A DNA stretch of 64,000 nucleotides from contig CAKOLH010000003.1 of the NCBI GenBank assembly GCA_934096105.1, forward strand, positions 1 to 64,000. Reading direction: 5' to 3'. Within the stretch, counting starts at the first letter, position 1; each line of letters starts with the position of its first letter. The notes beneath the pieces were generated by a model. That model made no database searches. It was not told the origin of the DNA and saw only the letters and a list, made by a program, of their open reading frames with translations. Positions 52,577 through 60,595 of this stretch are shown in pieces. A program made the position numbers and the translations under genes. The DNA is from an uncultured Bacilli bacterium (GTDB lineage Bacteria; Bacillota_I; Bacilli_A; RF39; UBA660).

Positions 52577-53599
52577 ATGAGAAATATATATGATGTAACA
52601 TTACAAGAATTAGAAGATTATTTTATAAGTATAAATGAAAAGCCCTTTAGAGCGGCTCAAGTATATGAAGGATTATATAAAAAAAGATATACTTCATTTG
52701 ATGAAATGACTAATATTAGTAAAGAATTAAGAGAAAAACTAAAACAAGATTTCTCTTTCTATAAGATAAAACTGTTAATAAAACAAGAAAGTAAAGAAGT
52801 AAACAAATATTTATTTGAACTAGAAGATAAGAATAGAATAGAGTCAGTACTAATGTTTCATGATTATGGAATAAGTATTTGTGTATCATCACAAGTAGGC
52901 TGCAATATGTCATGTGCCTTTTGCGAAAGTGGCAGATTAAAGAAAGTAAGAGACCTACTTGCCTATGAAATAGTAGAGCAGATTCTACTTATTGAAGAAG
53001 ACATTAAAACTAGAATATCTCATGTAGTAGTTATGGGTATTGGTGAACCATTTGATAATTATGATAATGTTATGCGTTTTGTTAAAATAATTAACTGTGG
53101 TAAAGGAATAGATATCGGTTCAAGACATATAACTATATCAACATGTGGAGTAGTACCAGGAATCAAAAAATTTATGAAAGAAGAAGGACAGGTAAATCTA
53201 GCCATAAGCTTGCATGCTCCAAATGATGAACTAAGAAATAAGATAATGAAAATAAACAAAGCCTATCCAATAAAAGAATTAATGGATACCATAAAAGAAT
53301 ATATAAAACTTACTAATAGAAGAGTAACTTTTGAATATATTATGTTAGAGGACATAAACGATAGTGAAAAAGAAGCAAAAGAATTAGTTTCACTTCTTAA
53401 AGGAATAAACTGCTACGTAAATTTAATACCATATAATGAAACAGAAAATATTGGCTTCAAAAGAACAAAAAAGTGGAAAATTTTACAGTTTTATGATATA
53501 CTTAAATCAAATAATATAAATGTAACAATAAGAAAAGAATTTGGCGGAAATGTAGATGCTGCCTGTGGACAGCTAAGAGCCAAAGCAAAAGAGGAGTGA
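52577..53599 (+). CDS. rlmN: dual-specificity RNA methyltransferase RlmN
   Basis: About 340-aa radical-SAM enzyme that methylates A2503 of 23S rRNA and A37 of some tRNAs. The [4Fe-4S] motif is CNMSCAFC (about 110-117). Further signatures are VVMGIGEPFDNYDNV, ISTCGVVPGI, SLHAPNDELR and the C-terminal FGGNVDAACGQL with the methyl-carrying cysteine. ATG 52577 is chosen because GTTAGAAGTG precedes it; GTG 52568 is part of that site. It opens the rlmN-prpC-prkC-rsgA-rpe operon. Confidence 0.96.
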   Translation: MRNIYDVTLQELEDYFISINEKPFRAAQVYEGLYKKRYTSFDEMTNISKELREKLKQDFSFYKIKLLIKQESKEVNKYLFELEDKNRIESVLMFHDYGISICVSSQVGCNMSCAFCESGRLKKVRDLLAYEIVEQILLIEEDIKTRISHVVVMGIGEPFDNYDNVMRFVKIINCGKGIDIGSRHITISTCGVVPGIKKFMKEEGQVNLAISLHAPNDELRNKIMKINKAYPIKELMDTIKEYIKLTNRRVTFEYIMLEDINDSEKEAKELVSLLKGINCYVNLIPYNETENIGFKRTKKWKILQFYDILKSNNINVTIRKEFGGNVDAACGQLRAKAKEE

Positions 53600-53603
53600 A
53601 GTT

Positions 53604-54344
53604 ATGCAGACATTTTATATGACAGATGCAGGAAAAGTAAGAACACATAATGAAGATAATGTAATAATATTAAATAATAATAACAATGAATTCATTCTTG
53701 CCGTAGCGGACGGAATGGGTGGACATAAAGCTGGAGAAGTAGCCTCTAATATAGCAATAGAACATGTTAGAGATAGTTTTGAAGAACTAGAAACACTAGG
53801 AAAAAAAGAAGATGCTATCGACTACTTAAGAAGAATAGTAAAAGAAATAAATGAAAAAATATTTTCTTATACAAAAAATCATCCCGAGAGCAAAGGCATG
53901 GGAACAACCCTAGTAATAGCTATCAAAACAAATGATTACATACTATATGGAAATATTGGTGATTCATCAGGATATGTAATGAAAAATGGATTATTACATA
54001 AAATAACAAAGGATCATACCTTGGTAAATTTACTTGTATCAACAGGAGAATTAACTCCAGAACAAGCTAAATTTCATCCAAGAAAAAACCTATTAACTAG
54101 AGCTCTTGGAGCAAATGATCCAATCGAAATAGATATTTTTGATGTAGACACTAACGTATCAGGATTATTCCTATGTAGTGATGGCCTAACAAATATGGTC
54201 GCAGATGATCAAATAGAAAAAGTATTAAATAATAAAAGTTCAATAGAGGAACAAGTAGAAAAACTAATTAAAAAGAGTAATATGCGCGGTGGTACAGATA
54301 ATATATCAATTGCTTATCTAAAAAAGGAAAGTGGTGATTTATAA
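53604..54344 (+). CDS. prpC: PP2C-type serine/threonine phosphatase PrpC (Stp)
   Basis: 246-aa metal-dependent phosphatase that opposes PrkC. Metal-binding motifs are present: TDAGKVRTHNEDN (about 6-18), VADGMGGHKAGE (about 35-46), GDSSGYVM and the C-terminal GGTDNISIAYL. It overlaps the kinase gene by one base (stop and start share A), the usual phosphatase-kinase arrangement. Confidence 0.95.
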   Translation: MQTFYMTDAGKVRTHNEDNVIILNNNNNEFILAVADGMGGHKAGEVASNIAIEHVRDSFEELETLGKKEDAIDYLRRIVKEINEKIFSYTKNHPESKGMGTTLVIAIKTNDYILYGNIGDSSGYVMKNGLLHKITKDHTLVNLLVSTGELTPEQAKFHPRKNLLTRALGANDPIEIDIFDVDTNVSGLFLCSDGLTNMVADDQIEKVLNNKSSIEEQVEKLIKKSNMRGGTDNISIAYLKKESGDL

Positions 54345-56119
54345 TGCTATCAAAAGGTCAAAAGATTAATGATAGATATGAAATTATTAAAACAATTGGC
54401 GAAGGTGGTATGGCTAATGTCTATTTAGCAAATGATACAATTCTAGATAGAAAAGTTGCAATAAAAGTATTACGTGGAGATCTTTCAAATGATGAAAAGT
54501 TCATTCGTCGTTTCAAAAGAGAAGCTCTATCAGTATCAAATTTATCACATCCAAATATTGTTGAAGTATACGATGTCGGTGAAGAAGATGGAAACTACTA
54601 CATCGTAATGGAATATATTGAAGGAAAAACATTAAAACAATTACTTCAAAAAAGAGGAGCACTTACTCTAAATGAAGTAATAGATATAATGACACAGTTA
54701 ACAGATGGTTTAGCTCATGCTCATGAAGCCTATATAATTCATAGAGATATTAAACCACAAAATATAATGATTGAGGACAATGGACTAGTAAAAATAACTG
54801 ACTTTGGTATAGCTATGGCTCTAAATTCAACTCAGTTAACCCAAACAAATTCAGTAATGGGTTCAGTTCATTATCTTCCTCCAGAGCAGGCTAATGGAAA
54901 AGGTTCTACAGTAAAAAGTGATATTTATTCTCTAGGAATATTAATGTATGAACTATTAACAGGTTCAGTACCATTTAAAGGAGATACTGCTGTAGAAATA
55001 GCCTTAAAACATATGAAAGAAAAAATACCAAGTATTAGAAAACAAAATCCAACAATACCACAATCTGTTGAAAACATCGTATTAAAAGCAACTGCTAAAA
55101 ATCCAAAGAACAGATATGATAATGTTAGAGATATGTATAAAGACTTGCAGACAGCCCTTCAAAGAGATAATGAAAAGAGATTAGTATATGAATATCCAGA
55201 AAACGATCTTGAAGAGACAAAGGTTATACCGCAAGTTACTAAAGAAGTAAAACAAGTGATAGATAAACCAACAGCTAAAGAAGAAGACACCGAAGATGAT
55301 TCAGTACTAAAAGAAAAGGATGAAAAAAATAAATTACCAATCATTCTCGCAGTAGTTCTTTTAGGAACATTAATTGTACTCGCAGGTGTATACTTACTAA
55401 TAACAAGTAAAGATGTAAAAGAAGTAAAAGTGCCAAATGTAGTAGGATTAACCACTGAAGAAGCTATCAAAAAAATAAAAGAAAAAGGTTTAGAATATAC
55501 CACAAAGAGTGAAGAAAGTACTACTGTTGAAGAAGGAAAAGTAATAAGAACAGAACCAAAAGCCGGTTCTACTAGAACTAAGAAGAGTACAATAACAATT
55601 GTTGAATCATCAGGTAAAGAATATGTAGTTCTTGAAGACTATACCGGTCAAAACTATTATGAAATAAAAGGTAAATTAGAAGCTAAAGGCATCAAAGTAG
55701 AAATGAAAACCAAATCAGTAGAAAATGCTTCAGAATATAAAGATAAGAAAGATAACATAATAAGTCAAGAACCAGCCTTCAATAAAGATGAAGAGACAAA
55801 ATTATATGCTAATGATAGTGTTGTATTATATATACCAGAAGTAGATGTTTATCCAGATATGGTCGCAGAAAAATGGACATTATCACAAGTAGAAGACTTT
55901 GTCAAAGAATACAATCTAACACTAGATAAATCATACAAAGAAACAGACGAAGTAGAAGAAGATATCGTTTTATCACAAAATAGAGCAGTAGGAGATCCAA
56001 TATATGAAGGATACACATTAAAAATAACACTATCAAAGAAACCAGAAAAAAAAGATGATAAAGACAAGGATAAAAATCCAACAGATCCACTACTACCTAG
56101 TGATGAAAAGACAAATTAA
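54344..56119 (+). CDS. prkC: serine/threonine protein kinase PrkC with PASTA domains
   Basis: 591-aa membrane Hanks-type kinase. The kinase domain (about 10-275) has GEGGMANVY (glycine loop), VAIKVLR (catalytic Lys), IIHRDIKPQN and ITDFGIA. One membrane helix (about 329-351) is followed by about three PASTA repeats (KVPNVVGLTTEEAIKKI begins the first) that bind muropeptides or beta-lactams. In Bacillus, PrkC signals cell-wall state and spore germination. A charged Asp/Lys tail ends the protein. It lies upstream of rsgA and rpe as in Bacillus. Confidence 0.95.
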   Translation: MLSKGQKINDRYEIIKTIGEGGMANVYLANDTILDRKVAIKVLRGDLSNDEKFIRRFKREALSVSNLSHPNIVEVYDVGEEDGNYYIVMEYIEGKTLKQLLQKRGALTLNEVIDIMTQLTDGLAHAHEAYIIHRDIKPQNIMIEDNGLVKITDFGIAMALNSTQLTQTNSVMGSVHYLPPEQANGKGSTVKSDIYSLGILMYELLTGSVPFKGDTAVEIALKHMKEKIPSIRKQNPTIPQSVENIVLKATAKNPKNRYDNVRDMYKDLQTALQRDNEKRLVYEYPENDLEETKVIPQVTKEVKQVIDKPTAKEEDTEDDSVLKEKDEKNKLPIILAVVLLGTLIVLAGVYLLITSKDVKEVKVPNVVGLTTEEAIKKIKEKGLEYTTKSEESTTVEEGKVIRTEPKAGSTRTKKSTITIVESSGKEYVVLEDYTGQNYYEIKGKLEAKGIKVEMKTKSVENASEYKDKKDNIISQEPAFNKDEETKLYANDSVVLYIPEVDVYPDMVAEKWTLSQVEDFVKEYNLTLDKSYKETDEVEEDIVLSQNRAVGDPIYEGYTLKITLSKKPEKKDDKDKDKNPTDPLLPSDEKTN

Positions 56120-56131
56120 TAAGGAGCATAA

Positions 56132-56965
56132 ATGGAAGGAATAATAATTAAAAATCAAAGTAACGATTACACAGTAAGAACATCAAATGGTGTATATGTT
56201 TGTAAACCAAGAGGAAAGTTTAGAAATGATAAAATAACCCCTCTAGTAGGAGACTCAGTAATAATAGACGATATAAATAATTACCTACTAGAAATATTAC
56301 CAAGAAAGAATTCTCTTATTAGACCTCCCATTGCCAATATAGATATCGCTTTAATCGCAGTATCAGTAAAAGAACCAAACTTTGATAGTAATTTATTAGA
56401 TAAATTATTAACTATCATATCATTTAATAATATCGAACCAGTAATATGTCTAACCAAACTAGATTTATTAACCGAAGAAGAGAGAAATGAAATAGATAAA
56501 ATTATCTCTTACTATCAAAGAATTGGTTATATAGTAACTGATAATAATAGTATTAAAGAAATAAAAAAAATAATAAAAAATAAAAAAGTAGTACTCGCAG
56601 GACAGTCAGGTGCAGGTAAATCATCTCTTCTAAATAGATTAGATAAAAACTTATCACTTGAGACAAATGAAATATCAAAAGCTCTAGGAAGAGGAAAACA
56701 TACTACAAGATGTGTAACATTATACGAAGTAGATGGTGCATTAATCGCCGATACTCCGGGTTTCTCTTCAGTAGACTTTAGAGGAATGACTAAGTTGGAT
56801 ATAAGAGACAATATGAAAGAAATGTTTGATGGCTTACACTATTGTAAATATAGAGATTGTATGCATATTAAAGAAGATGGTTGTTATATAAAAAAAGAAC
56901 TTGAAGAGAATAAGATACTTCCTTCAAGATATGATAACTATAAATCTTTCATCGGAGGAAAATAA
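56132..56965 (+). CDS. rsgA: ribosome small subunit-dependent GTPase RsgA (CpgA/YjeQ)
   Basis: 277-aa circularly permuted GTPase that checks late 30S assembly. Order of motifs: OB-fold N-terminus (VRTSNGVYVCKPRGKF), G4 LTKLD, G1 AGQSGAGKSSLLN (about 152-164), G2 GRGKHTT, G3 DTPGFS and a zinc site YCKYRDCMHIKEDGCYIKK-type near 236. In Bacillota the gene follows prkC, as here, and overlaps with nothing. AAGGAGCATAA precedes ATG. Confidence 0.95.
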   Translation: MEGIIIKNQSNDYTVRTSNGVYVCKPRGKFRNDKITPLVGDSVIIDDINNYLLEILPRKNSLIRPPIANIDIALIAVSVKEPNFDSNLLDKLLTIISFNNIEPVICLTKLDLLTEEERNEIDKIISYYQRIGYIVTDNNSIKEIKKIIKNKKVVLAGQSGAGKSSLLNRLDKNLSLETNEISKALGRGKHTTRCVTLYEVDGALIADTPGFSSVDFRGMTKLDIRDNMKEMFDGLHYCKYRDCMHIKEDGCYIKKELEENKILPSRYDNYKSFIGGK

Positions 56966-56966
56966 C

Positions 56967-57593
56967 ATGAAAATATCAGTATCAATACTAAACTCAGAAG
57001 ACAAAAAAGAAACAATAAAAACGCTAAATAATACTAATATTTCATATATTCACATGGATGTAATGGATGGACAATTTGTCTCTCAAAAAACATTACCGTA
57101 TCCAGAATTAAAAGAACTATCTAGTATATCTACAAAAAAGTTAGATATTCATTTAATGATGAATAGTCCTGAAGAGTATATAGATAATATAAAAAATTTA
57201 GATAATATTGAAAATATAACAATACATCTTGAAATAGAAAAAAATATAAAAGAAATATTATCTAAAATAAAATCATTAGGATTTAAAAGAGGCTTATCAA
57301 TAAAACCCAATACTGATATAAATAAATTAGTACCATATCTAGATGATATAGATTTAATTTTAGTAATGACTGTAGAACCAGGACTTGGAGGTCAACAATT
57401 CCTAGAGTCAAGTACTAAGAGATTAAAAGACATAAAAGAACTAATAGGTACAAGAGATATTCTTCTTGAAGTAGATGGTGGCATCAATAATAATACCATA
57501 AATCTAGTAAAAGATGCCAATATCGCCGTAGTAGGTTCTTACATAACTAAAAGTACTGATCCAGTATCTCAAATAAATAGTTTATTAGTATAA
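56967..57593 (+). CDS. rpe: ribulose-phosphate 3-epimerase
   Basis: 208-aa TIM-barrel enzyme of the pentose phosphate pathway interconverting ribulose-5-P and xylulose-5-P. Metal and catalytic residues: HMDVMDGQFV (about 29-38), LDIHLMM, VMTVEPGLGGQQF and EVDGGIN. ATG 56967 is used because GGAGG lies directly before it and the protein then starts with the family strand ISVSIL; the in-frame upstream codon at 56901 lies inside rsgA. It ends at the terminator that also carries the next ribosome site. Confidence 0.92.
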   Translation: MKISVSILNSEDKKETIKTLNNTNISYIHMDVMDGQFVSQKTLPYPELKELSSISTKKLDIHLMMNSPEEYIDNIKNLDNIENITIHLEIEKNIKEILSKIKSLGFKRGLSIKPNTDINKLVPYLDDIDLILVMTVEPGLGGQQFLESSTKRLKDIKELIGTRDILLEVDGGINNNTINLVKDANIAVVGSYITKSTDPVSQINSLLV

Positions 57594-57597
57594 AAAT

Positions 57598-57635
57598 AAA
57601 CTCCCTTCTTAATAATAATAAAGAAAGGAGTTTTT
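57598..57635 (+). terminator. terminator after rpe, carrying the ribosome site of the next short gene
   Basis: AACTCCCTTCTT and AAGAAAGGAGTT form an 11-bp stem with one mismatch, followed by TTTT. The right arm AAGAAAGGAG is also the Shine-Dalgarno sequence for ATG 57639. Confidence 0.85.
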
Positions 57636-57638
57636 AAT

Positions 57639-57749
57639 ATGTCAGAAAACAAAAATATAGATAAGGAAATAATCGAAGAAGAATATATGCTAGGTAAAGA
57701 ATATTATAGCAAAATATTAGAATTAGCCAGAGAAGAAAAAACAAAGTAA
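57639..57749 (+). CDS. 36-aa acidic small protein
   Basis: ATG 57639 to TAA 57747-57749. The product is a charged helical peptide (MSENKNIDKEIIEEEYMLGK...) rich in Glu and Lys, with no Cys or hydrophobic stretch. A very strong AGAAAGGAG ribosome site 8 nt upstream supports translation; that site is inside the terminator stem of rpe, so translation needs either read-through or unfolding. No family recognised. Confidence 0.6.
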   Translation: MSENKNIDKEIIEEEYMLGKEYYSKILELAREEKTK

Positions 57750-57804
57750 TTAATCTTGTCTAAATATACTATTTATGATACTATATATGTGAAAGAAGGG
57801 TATT

Positions 57805-58455
57805 ATGGATATTATTTATAATGGTGAAATATATTTAAAAAAAGGACCAGAAATTTATAACCCAAGTGCTGATATAAAAGAAATAGATGAAAAAATAGAA
57901 GAATTACAAAAACTTTTTACTGAAGATCCTAATCTTTTTACACTTGGTGTTATAGAATTATCAAAGAGTGTAAAATCATCTTTAGAAAAGGAAAGAGGTA
58001 AATTAGATTACAGTGGTACAGACACCTTTTGGAGATTATATACTAATGATGGTATAAACTTATTAATGAGAGATGCTTTTCAAGAAAGAAAATATAATGG
58101 TGTTGAAGAAATGAAAAGAATATATATGAAACTATCAGAGTTTTTAAACGAATCATCATTTATTGGGAAAGAATTTGTAAGAACAACACCAATTAGAAAG
58201 AATGGTATGCTAGATACTAGCTATACTTCTCCATTAAAAGAAAAAAATATTGTTCTATATGCCAAGAATGACCTGTTTCTCGCAGTAAAAAGAAAAATTG
58301 AGCAAGATAAATTAATAGAGAGATACATTCTTATTAATTCAAATTATATAAAAGACAGAAACTATGAATTCTATGGAAATATTTATCCAGAATATAAAGA
58401 TAAAACCAAAGTATATAAACTTATTCGAAGACAATTAGAAAAAGAAAAAATATAA
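57805..58455 (+). CDS. hypothetical cytoplasmic protein
   Basis: 216-aa soluble, highly charged protein with no recognised domain. The N-terminal third is a coiled-coil-like acidic region (IDEKIEELQKLFT), and the C-terminal half is basic. It has GAAAGAAGGG ahead of ATG and a terminator after it. It may be lineage specific. It sits between the 36-aa gene and the L28-like gene on the other strand. Confidence 0.65.
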   Translation: MDIIYNGEIYLKKGPEIYNPSADIKEIDEKIEELQKLFTEDPNLFTLGVIELSKSVKSSLEKERGKLDYSGTDTFWRLYTNDGINLLMRDAFQERKYNGVEEMKRIYMKLSEFLNESSFIGKEFVRTTPIRKNGMLDTSYTSPLKEKNIVLYAKNDLFLAVKRKIEQDKLIERYILINSNYIKDRNYEFYGNIYPEYKDKTKVYKLIRRQLEKEKI

Positions 58456-58457
58456 AA

Positions 58458-58480
58458 GAGACAATTATAGTCTCATTTTT
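58458..58480 (+). terminator. terminator after the hypothetical gene
   Basis: GAGAC-AATTATA-GTCTC followed by ATTTTTATTT. Confidence 0.7.
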
Positions 58481-58501
58481 ATTTATTAATTATTATATAA
58501 C

Positions 58502-58526
58502 AAAAAAAGATAGAGTATTCTATCTT
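58502..58526 (-). terminator. terminator of the L28-like gene
   Basis: Minus strand: AAGATAGA-ATAC-TCTATCTT followed by TTTTT. Confidence 0.8.
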
Positions 58527-58528
58527 AA

Positions 58529-58705
58529 TTATGCTAATTCATTATTCTTTTTCATAGCTCTAGCTTCTCTAACACTAGTCTTAACTTTACTACCATCTTT
58601 TAAAGTAACAGTAGTCATATTTACTTTTTGAGTACCTTTAGTTATTTTAAGACAGTTAGGTCTATTATTTACAGATCTAGTCTTTTTAGTTGATATATTT
58701 TCCAT
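58529..58705 (-). CDS. rpmB: small basic protein, ribosomal bL28-like
   Basis: 58-aa basic protein (ATG 58705, stop 58529-58531) with a strong GAGGAGG site upstream. The middle VNMTTVTLKDGSKVKTSVREARAM resembles the bL28 core, where NLQKV.. is followed by a strand and VSARAL. In Bacillus, rpmB lies just here after prpC-prkC-rsgA-rpe on the opposite strand, which supports the call. However, the usual bL28 N-terminus (CxxTGK...GNNVSHA) is absent, so it is either a shortened bL28 or a different basic protein. The full-length gene may lie elsewhere. Confidence 0.5.
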   Translation of the reverse strand: MENISTKKTRSVNNRPNCLKITKGTQKVNMTTVTLKDGSKVKTSVREARAMKKNNELA

Positions 58706-58770
58706 AGAATTACCTCCTCATCAGTTCGTTATTAACTTTACCATAAAAATACCATTTAGTCAAGTAATTA

Positions 58771-59481
58771 TTAAGAATTTTCTTTCGTACCATTATCATT
58801 TCTAATAAATTCTCTAAGTATTTTAGTAATAGCTCTTTTTTCTATTCTTGATACATAACTCCTAGAAATACCAAGTTCCTTAGCAATTTCTTTTTGCGTA
58901 ATCTCATCAGTATTATCTAGTCCATATCTCTTAGTTAAAACTTCTCTTTCTCTTTTGGTTAAAACATTAAGATATTTTCTAAGTAATTTAATATTATCAT
59001 TCTTATATATTTCTTCTGCATAGTCAGGATTTTCAGTTTTTAATACATCTAAAATAGTAATCTCATTTCCTTCTTTATCATAACTTATCCCATCATAAAT
59101 ACTAACATTCTTTGAATTCTTCTTATCAGATCTAAAATGCATAAGAATTTCATTTTCCGAACATTTTGCTATATAAGTAGCCAGTTTTATATTCTTATCT
59201 GGAGAGAAACTATCAATACCCTTAATTAAACCAACAGTACCAATACCAATTAAGTCATCTACATCATTAGTACTAGATTCAAACTTCTTAACTATATGTG
59301 CCACTAGTCTAAGATTATGTTCTATTAACTTAGCCCTAGCTTCTTTATCACCTTTCATCATTTTTTCTATATACATTTCTTCCTCTTCTTTTGATAAGGG
59401 TTCAGGAAAGACATTATTCGAATATGCCCCAGTAAAAAAAGTAAGATTATTAACAATAAAATTAAATAAACTATAAAGCAT
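58771..59481 (-). CDS. sigK: sporulation sigma factor SigK
   Basis: 236-aa sigma-70 factor closely matching sigma-K. After a short hydrophobic pro-sequence (about 1-20, which is cut in Bacillus) come FPEPLSKEEEEMYI, region 2 (AKLIEHNLRLVAHIVKKFE, DDLIGIGTVGLIKGIDSF, IKLATYIAKCSENEILMHF) and region 4 (LTKREREVLTKRYGLD, QKEIAKELGISRSYVSRIEKR). The gene is contiguous, not split by a skin-type element. It is the late mother-cell sigma factor, and its presence favours real spore formation. A close relative such as SigE is less likely given the EIL and pro-sequence context. Confidence 0.9.
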   Translation of the reverse strand: MLYSLFNFIVNNLTFFTGAYSNNVFPEPLSKEEEEMYIEKMMKGDKEARAKLIEHNLRLVAHIVKKFESSTNDVDDLIGIGTVGLIKGIDSFSPDKNIKLATYIAKCSENEILMHFRSDKKNSKNVSIYDGISYDKEGNEITILDVLKTENPDYAEEIYKNDNIKLLRKYLNVLTKREREVLTKRYGLDNTDEITQKEIAKELGISRSYVSRIEKRAITKILREFIRNDNGTKENS

Positions 59482-59660
59482 AAAAACCTCCTAATAAAGT
59501 TTATGCTTTTTATTATATTATACTACTTAAGCCTAAGTACTAACGAGAATATCATCAATAATAATTTTTATTATTAAACATTTGTATTATAGCCAGAATT
59601 ATTATAATTACTTATAAATAAAGCCTTTATAAAGAAACTAAAAAAATTGTTGTATTATGG
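59482..59660. other. intergenic stretch between sigK and the structured RNA
   Basis: No gene seen. Contains TACTTAAGCCTAAGTA near 59524-59539, a 6-bp stem with an AGCC loop that resembles the GCCTAAG loop of the hairpin family but is not a full unit. The rest is AT-rich. Confidence 0.4.
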
Positions 59661-59690
59661 TTGACTATAGTACATAAATTAGTATATAAT
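59661..59690 (+). promoter_or_regulatory. sigma-A promoter of the structured RNA
   Basis: TTGACT (59661-59666), 18-nt spacer, TATAAT (59685-59690). The predicted start near 59697 coincides with the first base of the long inverted repeat. Confidence 0.85.
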
Positions 59691-59756
59691 GTCTGCAGGT
59701 AATCACCTATAGGTGTTCTCTCCTTTTTTAACTAAAGTTATGGAAGGAGTGATTCT

Positions 59757-59849
59757 ATGTTTCAAAGTTTTCTGAAAAGGGGGTTTTGGAATGGAATTAG
59801 TCCTTGCTCTTGCATGGATTACTCTAGTTGTACTATTTTTGATAGATAG
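59757..59849 (+). CDS. possible 30-aa ORF with a strong ribosome site inside the structured RNA
   Basis: ATG 59757, stop TAG. GGAAGGAGTGA lies 5 nt upstream, the best ribosome site in the RNA. The product (MFQSFLKRGFWNGISPCS...) is 30 aa with three Cys. It overlaps the 25-aa ORF in another frame, and its stop codon lies inside that ORF, so it could be a leader peptide controlling translation of the second. Confidence 0.4.
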   Translation: MFQSFLKRGFWNGISPCSCMDYSSCTIFDR

Positions 59850-59868
59850 TCATAGCCGTAGAAGATAA
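59791..59868 (+). CDS. 25-aa transmembrane peptide, toxin-like
   Basis: ATG 59791 to TAA 59866-59868. The peptide MELVLALAWITLVVLFLIDS is a single hydrophobic helix followed by HSRRR, a short basic tail. AAGGGGG is about 8 nt upstream. A short membrane helix with a charged C-terminus encoded in a structured RNA is typical of type I toxins such as Fst and TxpA. No antitoxin RNA was identified; the region near the terminator on the opposite strand is where one would be expected. Confidence 0.6.
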   Translation: MELVLALAWITLVVLFLIDSHSRRR

Positions 59869-60073
59869 GTAAAATAGAGCACCTCAGAGGAAGCACTCTA
59901 TAACACAATTATGGAGAGAACACCCTGAAACATATAGGTGTTACCTATTTTTATTATAGGCAAAATCTCTTTCCATATATAATTATATGCTATTTCCATT
60001 AAAAAATCAATTATAAGCAATCAATATCTTTATTTTTAGTTTAAAATAAAGTATAATAATCTTGAGGTGGAAA

Positions 60074-60595
60074 ATGAATTACTTTTATCCAGATGCTTAT
60101 CAAAAAAGTATATACACAATAAATTATGATAAATTAAAAGAAAATGGTATCAAATGTCTATTATTTGATTTAGACAATACTTGTGTACCTTATGTTGATA
60201 GAACACCAACTAAAAAATTAAAAAACTTATTTGATAAATTAGGAGAACAAGGCTTCAAAGTAATAATATTTTCTAATTCACCAAAAGAACGATTAGCACC
60301 ATTTAAAAAAGAGTTAAAAGTAGATTGCTGTGCTAAAGCAGGAAAACCAAGAAAGAAAAACTTTATAAAAGTATTAGATTTATATAAGTATGATTTATCT
60401 GAAGTTGCTATAATTGGAGATCAATTAGTTACTGATATATATGGTGGTAATAAAGTAGGGATAACAACAGTTTTAGTAAATCCAATGTCAAATATTGATA
60501 TGCCATTTACTAAAATTCATAGATATATAGAAAGAAAAGAAATAAATAAGATGACCAAAGTGGGAATCTTTAAAGTAGGAGAATATTATGACTAA
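60074..60595 (+). CDS. yqeG: YqeG-family HAD phosphatase
   Basis: About 173-aa HAD-superfamily (subfamily IIIA) phosphatase. The nucleophile motif is LLFDLDNTCVPY (about 29-40), with FSNSPKERL (motif II), KPRKKNF and IGDQLVTDIYGG (motif IV). The start is moved to ATG 60074 because TTGAGGTGG covers the upstream TTG. It overlaps yqeH by 8 nt, as in Bacillus. The biological substrate is not known. Confidence 0.88.
   Translation: MNYFYPDAYQKSIYTINYDKLKENGIKCLLFDLDNTCVPYVDRTPTKKLKNLFDKLGEQGFKVIIFSNSPKERLAPFKKELKVDCCAKAGKPRKKNFIKVLDLYKYDLSEVAIIGDQLVTDIYGGNKVGITTVLVNPMSNIDMPFTKIHRYIERKEINKMTKVGIFKVGEYYD

Larger units (their letters stand above)
59697..59953 (+). ncRNA. structured RNA with closed ends, candidate type I toxin mRNA
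   Basis: A transcript of about 257 nt bounded by a promoter and a T-rich end. Its 5' end (59697-59723) pairs with its 3' end (59913-59946): 13 bp AGGTAA(T)CACCTAT with ATAGGTGTTACCT, one bulged T, and 12 bp GGTGTTCTCTCC with GGAGAGAACACC. The left arm also contains the palindrome CACCTATAGGTG. Two short overlapping ORFs lie inside, at 59757 and 59791. The 5'-3' closing stem plus a short hydrophobic ORF is the format of type I toxin mRNAs, but this RNA resembles none I know by sequence, and tmRNA, 6S and SRP RNA signatures are not present. Confidence 0.7.

Noticed and set aside
59697..59953. tmRNA, 6S RNA, SRP RNA or RNase P RNA as identity of the structured RNA
   Set aside because: No CCA end or alanyl acceptor stem, no GGAAGGAAGCAG-type SRP loop, no GAGGAAAGUC RNase P core, and size and shape do not fit 6S RNA.
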